Source of the DNA: Typha latifolia
Taxonomy: Eukaryota; Streptophyta; Magnoliopsida; Poales; Typhaceae
Length of the DNA stretch: 64,000 bases
Direction of reading: 5' to 3'
Assembly: GCA_019914945.1 (NCBI GenBank)
Contig: CM034103.1
Coordinates: forward strand, 13,854,785-13,918,784
Shown: piece by piece, positions 41,977 to 56,800 of the stretch
How positions within the stretch are numbered: the stretch's first letter is position 1
Layout: each line of letters starts with the position of its first letter
Translations under genes and position numbers: made by a program
Notes under the pieces: model-generated
Told to the model about the DNA's origin: nothing
Databases searched by the model: none
Seen by the model: the letters and a program-made list of their open reading frames with translations, nothing else

Positions 41977-43266
41977 CCATCCATCTTATTCCAACGACTA
42001 TGGTAATGTTTATCCAAGCTCGAAGGTAGAGGATTTGGAAAATAGTCCATCGTTGTAATCAAAGATGATGCTTTCACCTAGCTTTTGACAAAGATTTTGC
42101 AGCCTCTCCATCATTACCTAGTACCTAATAAGTATTACCTAGTAGGCTCCTACCTGGTTGGTGTACATTAATGAGTTTTTTTAATATTTTAGGTATATAC
42201 ACCAAGCATTATACCTAGATAAATGATTTACAAACTAAAGGAGGTTAATTACCCAAAAGCAGTCATAGGTAAAACTATTTATGTTAATAAAAAGTCTCTA
42301 ATTCAGACAACTATTTCTGTATATGTGTAAAAAACTGTAAATGACATCTATTTAGACTAAAAGTCATGTAGTCTTGTAAATAAATTTATAACTCATCTAT
42401 TTGGGTATATTGTTCATGGTGTACAGACTTATAATAATGTAAAACTCTACAGTAATTCTCTCCTTGGTGAGACATCTTCAGGCAATTCAAAGGAGGATAG
42501 CTATGAGAGCTAGCAAACATAAGATGCCATGTGATTCCCCATATGGACGACAAGCTTGCTCGAAGGCCATAAAATTCCTGAAGAGATAGTATGTCCTTTC
42601 ATCGATTGATCAGAAATAAGATGGGAGTTAATAGTCCATCATAATTTTTGTAAAACCTTTGTCCGATAAAGAATAAGGATGGTGTTCATCAAACTCTCTT
42701 TTCTTAAAATCAACACTTCCATCATGATATTCCTTTGCACCTTCTAAGTTCCACATATATATTGACGGCTGGATTTGAAAAAAAAATCTGTTAACCACTT
42801 GCAGCAAAAGTTGGAAAAAAAAATTAAGCCCAAACTCCATCCCAAAAGGTCAGAGCTCAGGAAGATGTTCTTAGTTGAATTTAGCTCTCGCTGCTGAGGG
42901 AAATGATCATGCATGGAAGAGTTAGATAGCTGTGTAGATTTTAGATCGAATATGTTTAACTAGCCCAACAACAACACGAACTGGAATAGGTTTACTTTTC
43001 TACTAAATCAACCTTGCAAGGGCTTATAATGATGATCATATCTAAGGTAGTCGTGGTCTAGTTTAAGACTCAGGTCCCCCGAGGTTCAAATGCTCAGTAG
43101 TGTAAAATAGTGCTCCGAGGATGCATGCATACATGGGTGGCTTGCGAAGGGAAGAAAAAAATGGCTACCAAATCATTACTACTTTCCCTTGCCATCTCTT
43201 AATTAGCTGAGAATCTTATCATTTACATTGTGGCCCAATAGAGACCATATAATATTAGATTATAGC

Positions 43267-43340
<74 letters not shown>

Positions 43341-43379
43341 CTCACAGGAGCATTTCATTTCATCTGCGGGTTTCTGTCA
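41977..43379. other. Intergenic, no gene seen; CT/AC microsatellite
   Basis: Downstream of the copia element. The compound repeat (CT)n(AC)n at 43266-43340 is the only clear structure. A short stretch at 43045-43095 resembles tRNA-type A and B boxes but folds poorly. Confidence 0.55.
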
Positions 43380-45830
43380 ATGATGGCAAGGCTGAGGTTA
43401 GTGGCCCCACATGCATGGCAAATCGATCGCCTTCGAGTTCAAGGTACTTTTTATTTGTTTTGCTTTCGGAGTAAGAGTAGTCGATGTTGGTTTTTTGTCT
43501 ACATCTGGAGAGCTAGGGTATTTTGCAGTACTCTCTTTATCTTATTCCACTCTGACAAGATAAAAAGGATAAGGCTATGAAATGGGATAACTTATAAATC
43601 AAGATTAGAGACACAGACCTCAAGATCAAGATCATATTTTCTTTTAGCTCATGTTCTTCTTCTTCCTCTCTTTCTTTTCTTTCTTGTCACTTTTTGGAAC
43701 GTCTATCAAAGGCCATTGTTCCATGACCGCCAAACGTATAGTGCACAAATGATTAACGAAGCATACACCAATATAATTGGCACATTAAATAGTCACTTTT
43801 CTCTTTGATCGCTCAAAATTCTGAAATATAGAATTTGGAGGCCTGGTCCAGTACAGCCTAGAATAATTCTTAGGCATTGGGGGGGGGGGGTCAAGTGAGA
43901 CTATAATATTATATATTTAGTAATTCTTTAACTAAAAATATAAATTATATTGATAGAGATATTTGGGGAATTAAAGTAGATTCTTGCTGGAAAATAGTAC
44001 AATATTTAAAAGAAATCTTACACCAAGGAGGCCAAATAGTGGTACTAATAAAAAAATATTTTTAGTAGCATTATTAATAAGAGAAGATTTTGTAATCGAT
44101 AGGAGAATGGGGCTCTTCACCAATGCCATGAGCCAAATCCAACTTTATTAATCTCCATTGAAGATAAATTTCTTAGGATAACTACATTAAAACCCCTTGA
44201 GTTGGTAGTTATTTTTATATGCACCTCCTTACCTTTTTTTTTTTTTTGGTATACAGTATTAATGAAAAACATTTATGCTAAATTGTATTCTTTATTTTTT
44301 TTTTTCTTGTAAGATAATGGTCAAAAACTCAAGCCTAATATTGGTTATGTGATAATAATATAATATTTTTTTAATTAGAAACTAATAAAATAGGTATTTT
44401 AAAAGTTTGTCGTGGTTAAGGAATCAATACGTCACAATGAAAGAAAATGAGGGGTGGGTTTAGTTCGGAATCTAAGTGTAATTATGACTAATTCCCCAGT
44501 AAGCTATCCTTGTTTCACGGATAGTATAATTACTTTCGTTTCGTTGTATTAATATCACCACCGTTAAACCTTCACGTGTGACGTGTGACGTGTGAGCACT
44601 ATTCCTTGATGGCCACCTAAACAAGAAACAGGGGAGGTGGGCCCCCGCCGGTGACTATGCACTCACTTACTTGGCAGCGACACTTGTCATTTTCCCCAAA
44701 AAGGTTTTTTGTCTTCTTTTTGGATGAGAACAACTTAGTACCCATTTGTGACTACTATTCAACCCGAGGACAGGTGGACTTCATTAGAACACTCCAGAGG
44801 CAGAGACCAACCGACTTGCTTGCTTTCTTGCAGTCTTAATTAAGTTTATTAGCACTAACTAAGATATGAGATAATCTAGGATTACGTAACTATCTCGAAA
44901 GAAAGGTTTACATTGAGCTCGTCCTTCGGCTCCCTTCAACTCACTTGTTCCTGTTAAACATAATCCCAGAGGTGATTGATCTTGACCTCCGCAATATTAA
45001 CACTCAGTGATCACTGGAAGCATTTGATTAGTGATCAAGGTTGTTTCTCATGTCAACATTAAAGCTTATTCCCCTCCTCCCCTCCTCCCCTCCCCTGAAT
45101 ATATATCTAGATAAGGAGCCATGTCCTTATTCACCTCATATTGGTGACAAACAAGTAGATACACAGATAATTTAATTGAAACAGATCTCAATTCAATTGA
45201 AACAAATCCAAAATTATCTCACCTGATTGGAAGACTTTTCTCAGTCTCTTTTGGCGCTTCTTTCTGCTTTCTTTTTTCAATTATTAGTATCGAAAGAAAA
45301 CAAGGAGTTAAATATATTATTTGTTGCATCTCCACATTGGAGTGATCCATCTCCCATGGTATTAATTCAGAAGTGCCAATTTGTGACCTGACAAGTAGGT
45401 GACGTGTTAGCAAAAAAAAAAAAAAAAAAAAAAAAAAATCTAATGATGGTGGTTGGTACATCATGGTTCTTAGGTCACGCACAGACACAGACATAGGGTG
45501 CTGTCTGAAAGAGCAGAGCCAAACAACAATGTATTTGCAAGAGACCACCCCATCTACTACCTGTGTTTGTTTTCTCCAACCAAAGCCAAAAATGGATACA
45601 TTACTTTTTACCAAATTAGGCATCACGGAGGTAGTACAAGCCAAAAGCTGAGTCATGCATTGAGCTAGGCGCATTTAAGAGGAAGAGGAAGAGGAAGAGG
45701 AGCTAGCTACCTTTAGCTACTAAGGACCACTTTGTTTTTTTAATCCTGATCAAATAAGGACCACTTTCATCCGGAGATTGTTTTGGTGTCGGGGTAATGT
45801 CCACACAGTGAGACAGCTCATTTAGGCATT
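43380..45830. repeat. Old tandem segmental duplication, left copy
   Basis: Colinear with 46530-48790. Shared blocks in the same order include tatcttattccact, gagacacaRacctcaagatc, ttgatcttgacctccgcaat, atgatcaaggttgtt/atgtcaacatt, ctaatgatggtggt and ccaaaaatggatacattag. No conserved reading frame spans the blocks, so the unit looks non-coding or carries a long-dead gene. Confidence 0.75.
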
Positions 45831-46529
45831 AAATATAAGAATTTTTGACCAAACTAATCAGTTATTTAGTTTTATTTTTTAATTGAAATTGACTGTTAAT
45901 TCACACTAGTCCTAACACAGATGTTAAACTGATCAGTTTAACGTTTTTATTGCCAGTTAATTTTTTTCTTAAACAGCTGAAAGAGTTGCGTTACAGACAT
46001 TTATACATACAAAATACTAAAATATTTAATATTTTAAAATTTAGATCAGATAATAAATTTGAATGATAATTTATTTTGATGAAAAAAAAATTTAGAACGC
46101 CACTAGTTCAGTAAAAAAAATCTCACGAATATGGAACTAATGATTGTTTGGCTTATCTCCGGGTCCCACATGACATCTCTGGATTACCACCATATCTATC
46201 CTGTCGTACGTTAAATTTGCCCATTTTGGGGACTTCTTGACCAAAATTGAGCCGACGTAGTTATAAGAATGGTTTACCAACAAAATTTTATCACTAATTC
46301 GGATCTATTTTGATAGATAAATTATTAAATAGTTTAGCAGTTTCATTGCATGCTACGTAGGAAAAAAAAAATAGAGTTTTATTTTCTTTAATAATATATT
46401 AAATAATTCAGTGGTTTATAAATAGTGGAAGCCTTGAACAGTTTTAATGAGTTTACTATCGACTTATGACATGAATAACAACCAACTCTTTCAATAAAAA
46501 TAATAGTTAGTGGTGAAAAACTCCATTTT

Positions 46530-48790
46530 TGATGGAAAATGGAAGCGCATCAGTCGCCTTGCAATTCAAAGTACATTTTATTTGCATTGCTTTTTGGAGT
46601 AAGAGTTGTTGGTGTTCGTTGTTTGTCTACATTTGAAGAGCTAGGGTTTTTTGCAATGATGCCTTTTATCTTATTCCACTTTAATTGGATAAAAAAACGA
46701 GAAGGCTACGAAATGAATCAAGATTTGAGACACAAACCTCAAGATCGAGATCATATTCTCTTTGAGCTCATGTTCTACCTTTTATTTTCTTTTTTTTTTA
46801 ATCACTTCTCAAAATCTATCAACGGCTGTTGTATAATACCTGAATGATTAAAAAAAAAACTCATATTATATAATATCTCACTCTTCTCTTTGTTCTTCGC
46901 TCAAAATTTTGAAATATATGTTTTAAATCAAATTAGTACTTACTACTAGTGCTAAATGAGCAAATGGATGTGGGTATTTGGAGTATTGATCCCAAAGGAA
47001 GGTCCCTTACTACTGGGTGCGGGTAAGATTTAGTATTAGGGGTAAGGGGTAGGGTGTGTAAATAAGCTCAGCTAAATTTCTACTAGACTAGCTCGGTTTA
47101 AGTTAAGTCAAGCCACGATCAAACTTATAAGCAAAGCTTATTTTTGAAGCCTTAAATAAGATGAGCCTATTTTCAAGCCTCAAATGAGCCAATTTTAGCC
47201 TCAACTATATATATATATATATATAGTAGAGCCTGTGTAAGCTAGTGCTTAATTCACTAAGTGAACTCTTACAAAATCTCTCGCTGTGAGTTTAATCAAA
47301 TATGAAAAAAGGAACCTAACACTTAATAAAGTGGCATTATTTTTAGCATGGTAATAAAGAGGAAGACGAGAAATAGAGGACTACCGGCTGCTGACCCGGT
47401 GATTAAGAAGAAGGTTTGGACCAGAAAGAAAAAGACATTGAACAATATAGAGAGGAGAGGATTAGAAGAACAAGGTAAAGAGGTTTGTACACACACACAC
47501 ATAGGGGAAGGGAAGTAGTAATGCCTAGCAAATTTTATTTATTTTATTTGCAAGGTATTATATAATGTTGTCATAAAAAAGAACAGTGGACTATATAATA
47601 ATGAGCAATATTTTGAGTGGTCAAGGTGTAATTTTTCCTAGTTTCTTTAATTCCAAGGAAGCTATCATTATTCACCAAGAGTAACTCTTTTGATTATATT
47701 AATATAACCACCGGTAACTTTCATTTGTGAGTACTATACTTTGATTGCCACCAGAATAAGCATAGGACAGGTCATAAAACCTCAGGAGACTCCGGAAGCC
47801 TCCAGAATTCTCCAGAAGCCTCCAGAAGCCATTGCCGACAAATCTTTTTTTTTCTTCTTCTTCTTGCGGTTTCAATCAAGTTTGGCAACTAAGATATGAT
47901 TAATTAGAGTAAGCAAGCTGAATAATATCGGATTAAGTCTCGGGCAATAAAGGTTTAAATGAGCTGTCCGGCTCATTTCATAACCCCCTTTATGAATCTG
48001 GAACAACTGTGGATGAATTAAAAATGGAAATTAGAATGATACAAACTACTACATAGCTATGAATCTAAATTTCAAGTTAATTGTTCCTGATAAACGAAGG
48101 TGATTGATCTTGACCTCCGCAATCAATCTATTGTCTTATTGCACCTCTACCTTTTGATCACCCAGTGACTGTTTTAGAGGCATTATTTAATGATCAAGGT
48201 TGTTTTCATGTCAACATTGAGGTTAAATCCCCATAAATATCTCCCATCTCGCCTTGTCCTCATCCATCTCAAATTGATGACAGACAACTGGACTGAAACC
48301 ATTGGAACAAATCTAGGGCTACAAAATTTGCAAGCTTAGAAGATAAATAGGAAATCTAAAATCGTCTCATCTGATTGGATTTGAAAAAAAATGAAATTAA
48401 ATATATAATTTGTTGCATCTACACATGCATTGTATTAGTTCCCAAGTGCCAAAATTTGTGTTCCAAAAAAAAAAAAAAACTAATGATGGTGGTTTGGTGC
48501 TTTTCATATATCTCTATTAACCGAAACAGTTGCAGAATTTGGACAATATAGATCCATTATCAGTGTGTGCACAAAGCCAAAAATGGATACATTAGTCTTC
48601 CTTTTTTTTATTACCAAATTAGGCATTATGGAGGGTAGTACAAGCCAAAAGCTAGCAGGCATGCAATGAATTGGCATGGGGCACACAAATTAAGTAGCAA
48701 GTATTAATTAGGACCACTGCATTCATAGATTGTTTTGGTGTCTAGGCTATAGAGAGTCTACATGCAGTGAGACAAAAGCTAATTTAAAGC
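46530..48790. repeat. Old tandem segmental duplication, right copy
   Basis: Partner of 43380-45830, about 3.1 kb downstream at the left end. Conservation is patchy (well-kept islands of 20-60 bp among diverged DNA). Small TA and AC runs (47206-47224, about 47490) differ from the left copy. Confidence 0.75.
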
Positions 48791-49377
48791 ACTTAAAATC
48801 GCCTGTAGCCCTTTCACAAAACAAAGGGTCTCAATCATTACCAGTGTGGGGGCCCAAACTCCCCTGAGTATCTTTTGCCATTATCTGCCATAGATTAATT
48901 CAGAGATTGGGCGTGGTGGTCTCTCTGGACAGTGATAGACAGACAAGGAGAGGAAATGGCGATGGAGGAAGGACTACGAGCCTAGACCGAATCTACTGAC
49001 CTACTTAGTTTACTAAGTAGCTAAGTAGGCTACTCCTCCTCCTTAGGAGAGTGAGAGAGAGGGTAGGTTATATATATGTGGATACCTCTGTTATTCGGAT
49101 CCTAGGAGTTTCCCATACTGGTAACATGGTACTATAATTATAGTAAGCTTGAAATTATTGAAGTCCATAAAGTACAAATAGTTTTATAATATATATATAT
49201 ATATAAAGAATTTATCGAAAAGAGGATGAGTCATCGTTAGGAGTTGTCAGCTTTGCATGTGTCGTTGTATGCTTACGTGGTGTTGTTTTGCTTCCCAGCA
49301 GTCTCAAATTGTACCAAGCTGCAAGGAAACGAGAGAGACAAGACACCTACTATATTATATATGTTAGAAAAATGTGA

Positions 49378-49421
<44 letters not shown>

Positions 49422-52400
49422 CATTCCTGTTAGGTTTGGACACTTGGCCTTCAAAAAAGAAAAGATTTCAGCTTGTGACAGGATTTTTGCACTCACTCTA
49501 TGATGATGACTGACACGGGAGAAGAGTGGAGTTCTAGACCCATTTGGAACTTACAACTTGCAAGCATCTGTAGCACAATAGCGTAAGGTGCAATTAGCAT
49601 TTAAACGTTTGTGATACAGTCTACATCAAATCATTTGTCTACCATTTGAGTGATTTGTGTGTTAGCAGTCTGCAATCCCTTCACCACCCGACATCAAATT
49701 CATATGACATTGAAAATTACCAACCAAATTATTATAGTTGGTAGGTAGGCACCTCTCTTGCACAGATAATTTTAACCCCAAATAATTATTATAAAAAATT
49801 ATTTAGTAATTTAATGATTTAATTTAATAGCTGGACTTAGTTTGATCGAAAGCTTGATAGTATGATGCCTTGGAAGAGCAGCTCGATAGCACAGCATATT
49901 GGAGCAATATCTCAACGATGTTTAGTTTAAAACAATAGTTCAAGGACAAACACGACTTGAAGCTTAGACTAAACAGTCCTCGAGCTATTAAATGATTAAC
50001 AAAAGAATGACATTGAAAGTTTTAAAAAACTTAGCAAATCATTTTTAGGATTAAATTAATTAATTTAATAATTATAGTAGTTATAAGATAGATTTATAGA
50101 TAGCCTGCCAATATATATTCAGGACTATATTTGTAAAGTCATGCTCAATTAATCCCATGATGTACTATTTCTCTTGATCGGTTATTAATTTCAATAACTT
50201 TCGAGGTTGATGCTTCCTCCATCTTAGTAACTCTAGAGATGAAGTCATTTAAGATACTAAAAAAAATGAGATGCAGTAGAAAGCCTATTCAGCATAGTAT
50301 GTTATAGAACATCCCAAAATTATTATACAATTTTCAAAGGTCTCTCAAAAGATGATCTAAGAGATACCTTAGGTCTTTGGCCAAATTATCATAAATGTAT
50401 CTCACAATAATGCATATCAACTTTGTAGAATCATAATTTGTATGTGTTTAAACGCCGCGAGCCGCTTGCTGAAAAGAAACTTTCTTTGCCATTTCAATCA
50501 TAATTCGTTAAGACTCTTTCGAAGCGTCCGTTTCAAATTGCAGTTGAGAGTGAGCTGTTCGGGTGCACAGCACAAAAACCTCCGTCGTATATGTTCTAAC
50601 CACCATTGTTCTAACCATTGAGTGGTTAGAACACAACATAAAAACTTATATTATATTTTGATCACATTGTCAATTACACAAAACCACCTTACCGACACCA
50701 TTGCTCACACTCTTAAGTTATTTTGTTCATCAATAATTGCTTCTGAATCACATCCCAAAGAAAACAAGTTAGTTTGTTTCGGTTAATTAGCTTGAACATC
50801 TAAGTTACTACTTGTTTATCAAAGTGTTATCCTCTTTCTCCTTCTTTCATTCTTCAATTATAAGTAGCTGGAGTAATCCTACACGCATAAAACACAAAGT
50901 GCGTGTGCCAAATCTTCTTGCACAGAGAAATCCAAATCTCAGTTAAATGGCAACAAAGGTGCATAAATTACTTGCTCTTTTCTTTCTTTTCTAAGAGGAA
51001 TCAGCACTCACGGAATCTAAGACTAGAATCAAATATATAAAGCATGGGGTGGCAGAGAGAGAGAGAGAGAGAGAGAGAGACTTTATATGCACAACTCCAG
51101 TTATCAAAACAGCTGTGCTTAGATTCCCAGTTCACTTCTCTCCACTCCTTTCCTTGCTTAGTCAAATTAACATTTCGTGCCACCTTTCATATTCCTTTCT
51201 TATCCTGCTTCAAGTTCTACACTAAGCAGTTGTTATACGCTCAGTTTGTCTACAAATGACCAAGCTATTGGATTTAGAATCAAAAGATGACCACCTGACT
51301 TTAGTGGAATTTGCCCCTGAATTAGTATGAATTATGGCAGTCTACGGAGACAAATATGCACAAAACTACGGAGTCACAGTACAAACAAATTATATATGTA
51401 TTAGCTTGTAAGTTGCTAACTCCTCACCATCTCAAATTTCCGAGCTTTATATATATTCCATGAGCGTCTAAATTTCATTTGAGACCCTCAACAATATTCC
51501 TCTTCACAGTGAACCAATCAACGTCTCAAACAAGTAATACTATTTATTATCTCCAAACATGCACAAGAACATTAACCAAATGGCACCACAATTACAGAAG
51601 GAATCTTAATCAACTGGAACGATCGGAGGACAGGATATGTCCTCTTTCCTCTGTGATTGTCCATTTTAGTGCTATTCCCATGTTTGGCATGCAATGCAAT
51701 GTGATTTTCTTCTCTGAACCTTACATGTTGGACTTATGTTTTTTCCCCCAAGGGAAAGCTACGCTAAGTTCCATTCAAACATTGATGGCGACCTGACACA
51801 TAAATTTAGAGAGAGAATCGGATGTTTATCTTTTAACACAAATTTCACATTTAGACTATAGTAGATAGCACATAAAAAAAAGTAAAATATCTAACCCATG
51901 ATACACAAAATATAATAAAAAAAGCTTGACTCTAGTAAATTCACAAGACCAAAAGGCCTTAAGTTATCTTATGGTTCCCTCGCGATCCAACAGTAAAAGA
52001 CAAACAGTCTTTACGAATCCCCCCCCCCCCCCCCAACAAGCCGGAGAAATGAGAATTCATAATCTATAGCAGAAATAGAGAAAAAAAGAAGAAGAAAAAA
52101 AAAATGCTCAAAGAGTGAACAAGCCACCTCCCATTGGAGGACCAAATGGGAGAGAAGGAGCACAACACCAAAACATGAACCAGAGATTTGATGGCGTGCA
52201 TGCTTAGAGTGGCGTTGGTGACAAAAATCCCAACCAACCTCCATAGCCCATCGGACTGAGTAAGGCATGGGCGTAAGGGAAGAGAGAAAGAAGAGGAGGA
52301 GTGGTCACAATGGTAGCGTCGATATGGGAAAGAAGAAGGGGGAGGAGGAGGGAGGAGAACACGATAAAAATGGAAGAGATGTCTCCCAAATTCATCCGAA

Positions 52401-53300
52401 CAAGGAAACAGAATTATTAAAATAGCTTTTAGATTTAGAGTTATCTGATAAGTAATGCTTACTAACTAAATACGAGTGACAAGAACTTCCTATTCTTTCA
52501 GTTTTAACAGTTCTATGATAAGCGAAATTTTTAAGTTCTAGTACGTTTAGCCCTTAAGCGTTTGTGATGCCGTCCTGTGTGTGTCTCGATATGCTCTCAG
52601 AATTTAATATAATGTATTTCTTTATAGTGTTATAAGATGATTATTAAGTTGCGAAATTTATTTTATTTTATGGACGGCCACCTGATCTCTGCCCTTTTTT
52701 TTTCTTCTTTCGCTTACGAAGGAAAAAAATTGTGCTTCTGTGTCCTCATATGATAATTCTCTGTTGCCCTAGTTATTGGATCATCTAGCCACCATGCTCG
52801 TTGGCATATATACTCAATTACCCACTCATTGTGGTTCAGATTGTCCATTTTTAAGGGAGGTGATGTCTTCCTAACTACAAAACTGGAACAGTTAGATACT
52901 GTTCATAGTCCTGTATAGTTTATTGATAAGATCCAAGATATTTGAGTGACAACAAGACCATTATGGTCAGCTGAGTACTTAAGTATCTAAGAGATGAAGC
53001 ATATAATCTGAAAAGTGATTTATGATTAGGTTAATTGATATAAGGCAATTAATGATCATTTATATTTCTCTATCATTCATGTGATAGAATCAGATACACC
53101 CAAAAGCTCATACAAATCACACAGTGACACAATAAAAGACATGATTTTGGAAACTTCATGAATAACATTATCCTGCCGAACAGAGAGTTGCCATATCTAG
53201 TAGGTGCAATTTAAAATATTTTTTAAAGCAATATAAGCTAAATTGCGGAGTGTTATTTATATAGTTCCCAATTTCCAACAATCTTGGCTATGGAAATGGA
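48791..53300. other. Long intergenic stretch with simple repeats, no gene seen
   Basis: Simple repeats: (TA)n at 49188-49204 and 49381-49414, (GA)n at 51056-51079, a C-run at 52020-52034. ORFs are below 110 codons and none resembles a protein family. The region probably contains distal regulatory DNA of the CCT gene and decayed repeats. Confidence 0.55.
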
Positions 53301-53559
53301 AACCTGATTTAGAGGCTTAGAGTGGTCGCTCTCAGGGGGGGCCCACAAGTGATGCTGTCCGGTGCTCGGGGCCGAGCATCTGATCCCTCTCAGCTTCTTG
53401 TCGTATTGTCTCCACCCCGGCCTACTTATATCGCCGCCGCCGCTGCTCCCATTTCTATTTGTTTCCTTTCTCCTCCCCTCTCAGAGGCTTACGGGAGAAG
53501 AAGAAGAGACTTTTATAGTATAAAACTAGAGCGATAAAGAAGAGAGACAAAAAGAGGAG

Positions 53560-53781
53560 ATGTATGCGGCGGCGGGGCTCGAGTTCCCCTTCTTTGGGGG
53601 ATTCTACCAGGAGGCGGCGGCGTATGATGGGACCCACATGGTAATTTACTTGCTTCGCTTGATGAATCCATTGTCTTTTTGTCTTCTTTTGCTCAGAGGA
53701 ATTTTCTGATCGAGTAGAGGTGAATGGGGTTTGGGGGTTTCAATTTCTGGTTTCCTTTGGTCTTTTTTTCTTTTTGTTCAT

Positions 53782-53822
<41 letters not shown>

Positions 53823-56800
53823 CATGTAAGCCTTGTAGAAGGTCTTATTTACATATTTACTGACCGAAACAAGTTCAATTTGCAAGTGTCCAAGTAGTTG
53901 CATGGATGAATGTGACTTGCTTAAGGGGTTAAAGATGCAAAATTGGAAACGACTGTTTTAGAAGGACACTTGTGTTTTTTCTTGCTTATCTTAAGCTGCT
54001 GATAGAGTTGAGGAATAATTCAAACTTTATTACAAAGTTATTACAAAGTTTTCCATGGATAGCCTTATTTATTAATCATTATTTACAGTCTCCAGTGAGA
54101 TATGGATCCCTGTTGATTAAGAATTTAATAATTTATTTATTTGATATTCCTTTTAGCAAGCTAAAAGATAATTGTTTCATTTAATTACTTTTACCTTTTG
54201 TGTGATGCACAACATATGTAGAAGCAGCAACTTCTTTTCGTTTTTTACCCATGGCTTGTAGGAGTTGAATCTTTTTCTATCTAGAGATTCATAATCCATG
54301 AAGTCTGATGCATGTGGATTCTATGAAATGTCAAGATGTAGGCCTAAACAAAAGTCCCGACAGAAACTTTTATTAGTTGCTTTTTTCGAGTTCCTAAACT
54401 TTAGTGCATGCTGTTGGTCCATCACTCCACTTTATTTTCAATTATATCTGTATTGCTTGAAAGGGAAAGTACAAGTAAGTGAAATGGATAAACTGAAGCT
54501 AGAGCAACTTTATACTCTAGTAAGTTTGTGAAAGTTGAAATTCATGCATGTGAAAGGATTCTCATCTATATGTCAGCTATAACTAATTGAATGTTGTGCA
54601 AATATTAACACAATATAGTTATGGATGCAGACCACTAATCTTGTTCTGAATATTTTAAGATATATATGAATTGATATTGAAGCGATTCTAGTACTTGAGC
54701 GAAGCAAAGTGCTTATCATGCACTCCATATTGTTCATTTTGGAGCTACTTTGTGTAGATTTTAGGAAATCTCCGAGAAAATGAAATACATATTTCACATC
54801 TTATCTCCATTCAAAGTTTTCACAAGTTTCCTATAACAAAGTGCAATAGAAAATACATGGCTATGGGTGAAAGTTCCTTGAATATCAACAGTACGGAAGT
54901 CCTGCTATGATAGTAATAAGAGGTGCCACCTGGGCAATTATAGCTTCTTCATGACTGCCTCTAACTATGCTTGGGAGGGAGGATAATACTTGTCTTCAGT
55001 TGATAAATAAAAGTATTAGGTATTGGAGTATGAGTAGAATCTAGGAAGAAGGAATTAAAAAAAAGAACACAGCAAAGCATAGTATTTTGACTGTCCAGCT
55101 GCAGTAGATCCTTGACACAATTGTTGTGCCAATCTTTTGAGTAGAATTCCTAGAAGTGTTTTGATTAACACAAATCGGTTGTCTCAATGTATAATTCCAT
55201 AAGCTTCAGACAATGTGATATTCTTCAAGCCCCCATTCAATCTGATTTTTTTCTGAAATTCCTCAGGCCAGTGCCGGGGTGATCATATTCCTTTTCTTGC
55301 AAGCCAAGATCATGTTCATAAGCCTGATGTTTCTATTAGTCATATCAACATATTTGATGATATATTTGAAAGACTAAATTTTCTTAATTCTTCCACTCTT
55401 ATACAGGGGAACATGGTGCAGATGTCCATTTTATCAGAATACGACCTTGGAGGGGAAGGGGATCTATTTAAAGCTCCAGAGCCTATAATAGAAGAATCAG
55501 TATTTAGTAGTGACCCCATGGAAACTGCCATGTCTATAATATCTGGTGGGGATGATGTCACCACAGAACCATTAAAGGTCGCAGACTTGGAAGCAATTCA
55601 ATATGATCATCTACTGAGTGATGTCTACTATGCGTGCAAGAAGGATCTCCTTGAAAGTTCTGCAATTGAAGAATCACTTTTGGATCTATTAAATATTAAA
55701 CTGGGTGATGTCTTCTGTGAGTGCAAGAATGACCTCCTAGGGAATTCTGCTAGTGAAGAACCACTTTCTGAGCTATTTGATATTAAGCTTCCTGCAGAAC
55801 AATTAGAAGTACCGATCTCAGAGAATCAAAAGTTTGTTGCAGAAGGACCAATACAAAAAAGTGTTAGTTTCGGGTGTCTAGAGTCAACTGAATGGATCTG
55901 GCCTTGCCCTGTGAGACCAAACTTTCTTGATTTTCAAGGACTAGATTTCGAAGCTGCATTCGGTATAAGGAGATCTTACAGTGAAGGAGATATTCAGGTC
56001 AGATAAAGAAAACTACCTCTTGGCTAGTTACAATCTTTTATTTTGCTCTCTTCATCCTTCTTGTTTCCTTGTTTCCTTGTTTCCTTGTTTCTATATATAC
56101 ATAGCAAGTGACGAAGAATACAAGTCTAAACTCTCCTTTGGATGATGTTATAGATATGGAAGGGTGATGGCCATCTTCTGGATCTGTATAAAGTCAATAT
56201 TTTGGTTTCGGGTTGCAATATCTGCTAACTTATTCCATAAAATCAAAAGCAAACAGAAGAATATGTAACTTTTATTAAGTTGGTTCCCTAATTCCTGATT
56301 GCTAATGATTTGAGGAAAGTTTAAGCATGATTTATTATCCATAATGCACGTCTCCATCACTGTAGTTGATTTGTGCTAGAGCCTATGATTCTGCTAATAA
56401 TTGTGAAAAATAGGCATTTATATGTCAGAATTATTGCTTTTTTAGTTTTGATACAAGATACATCATGGGCAATCTTTGGTTGCATGACTTTGTTCTTGGG
56501 AGAGCAGCTAGTTATTTGACCTAAAATGAGCATTGAGAATGAGATCCTCCAGGCAAATTTTACATGTTTTGGTCATTGACTTAAAATTTTTCTGACAGAA
56601 TCTCAGTGATAATAACACAAGCCTTGGAAACACAACAGTTATTGATTCATCCTTTGAGCGGCTTTTTACTATAAATGACACGAAGACTGAAGAAAGAAGG
56701 CAAAAACTTTCCAGATACAGGAAGAAGAAGACACAGAGAAACTTCGGCAGGAAAATCAAGGTACACATGAATAATCCTTTCTGACTTTTCTTCTTCTGGA

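Noticed and set aside
43045..43095. tRNA- or SINE-like A and B boxes (gtggtctagttta, gaggttcaaatgc)
   Set aside because: No acceptor stem, no anticodon arm and no SINE tail could be built around them.
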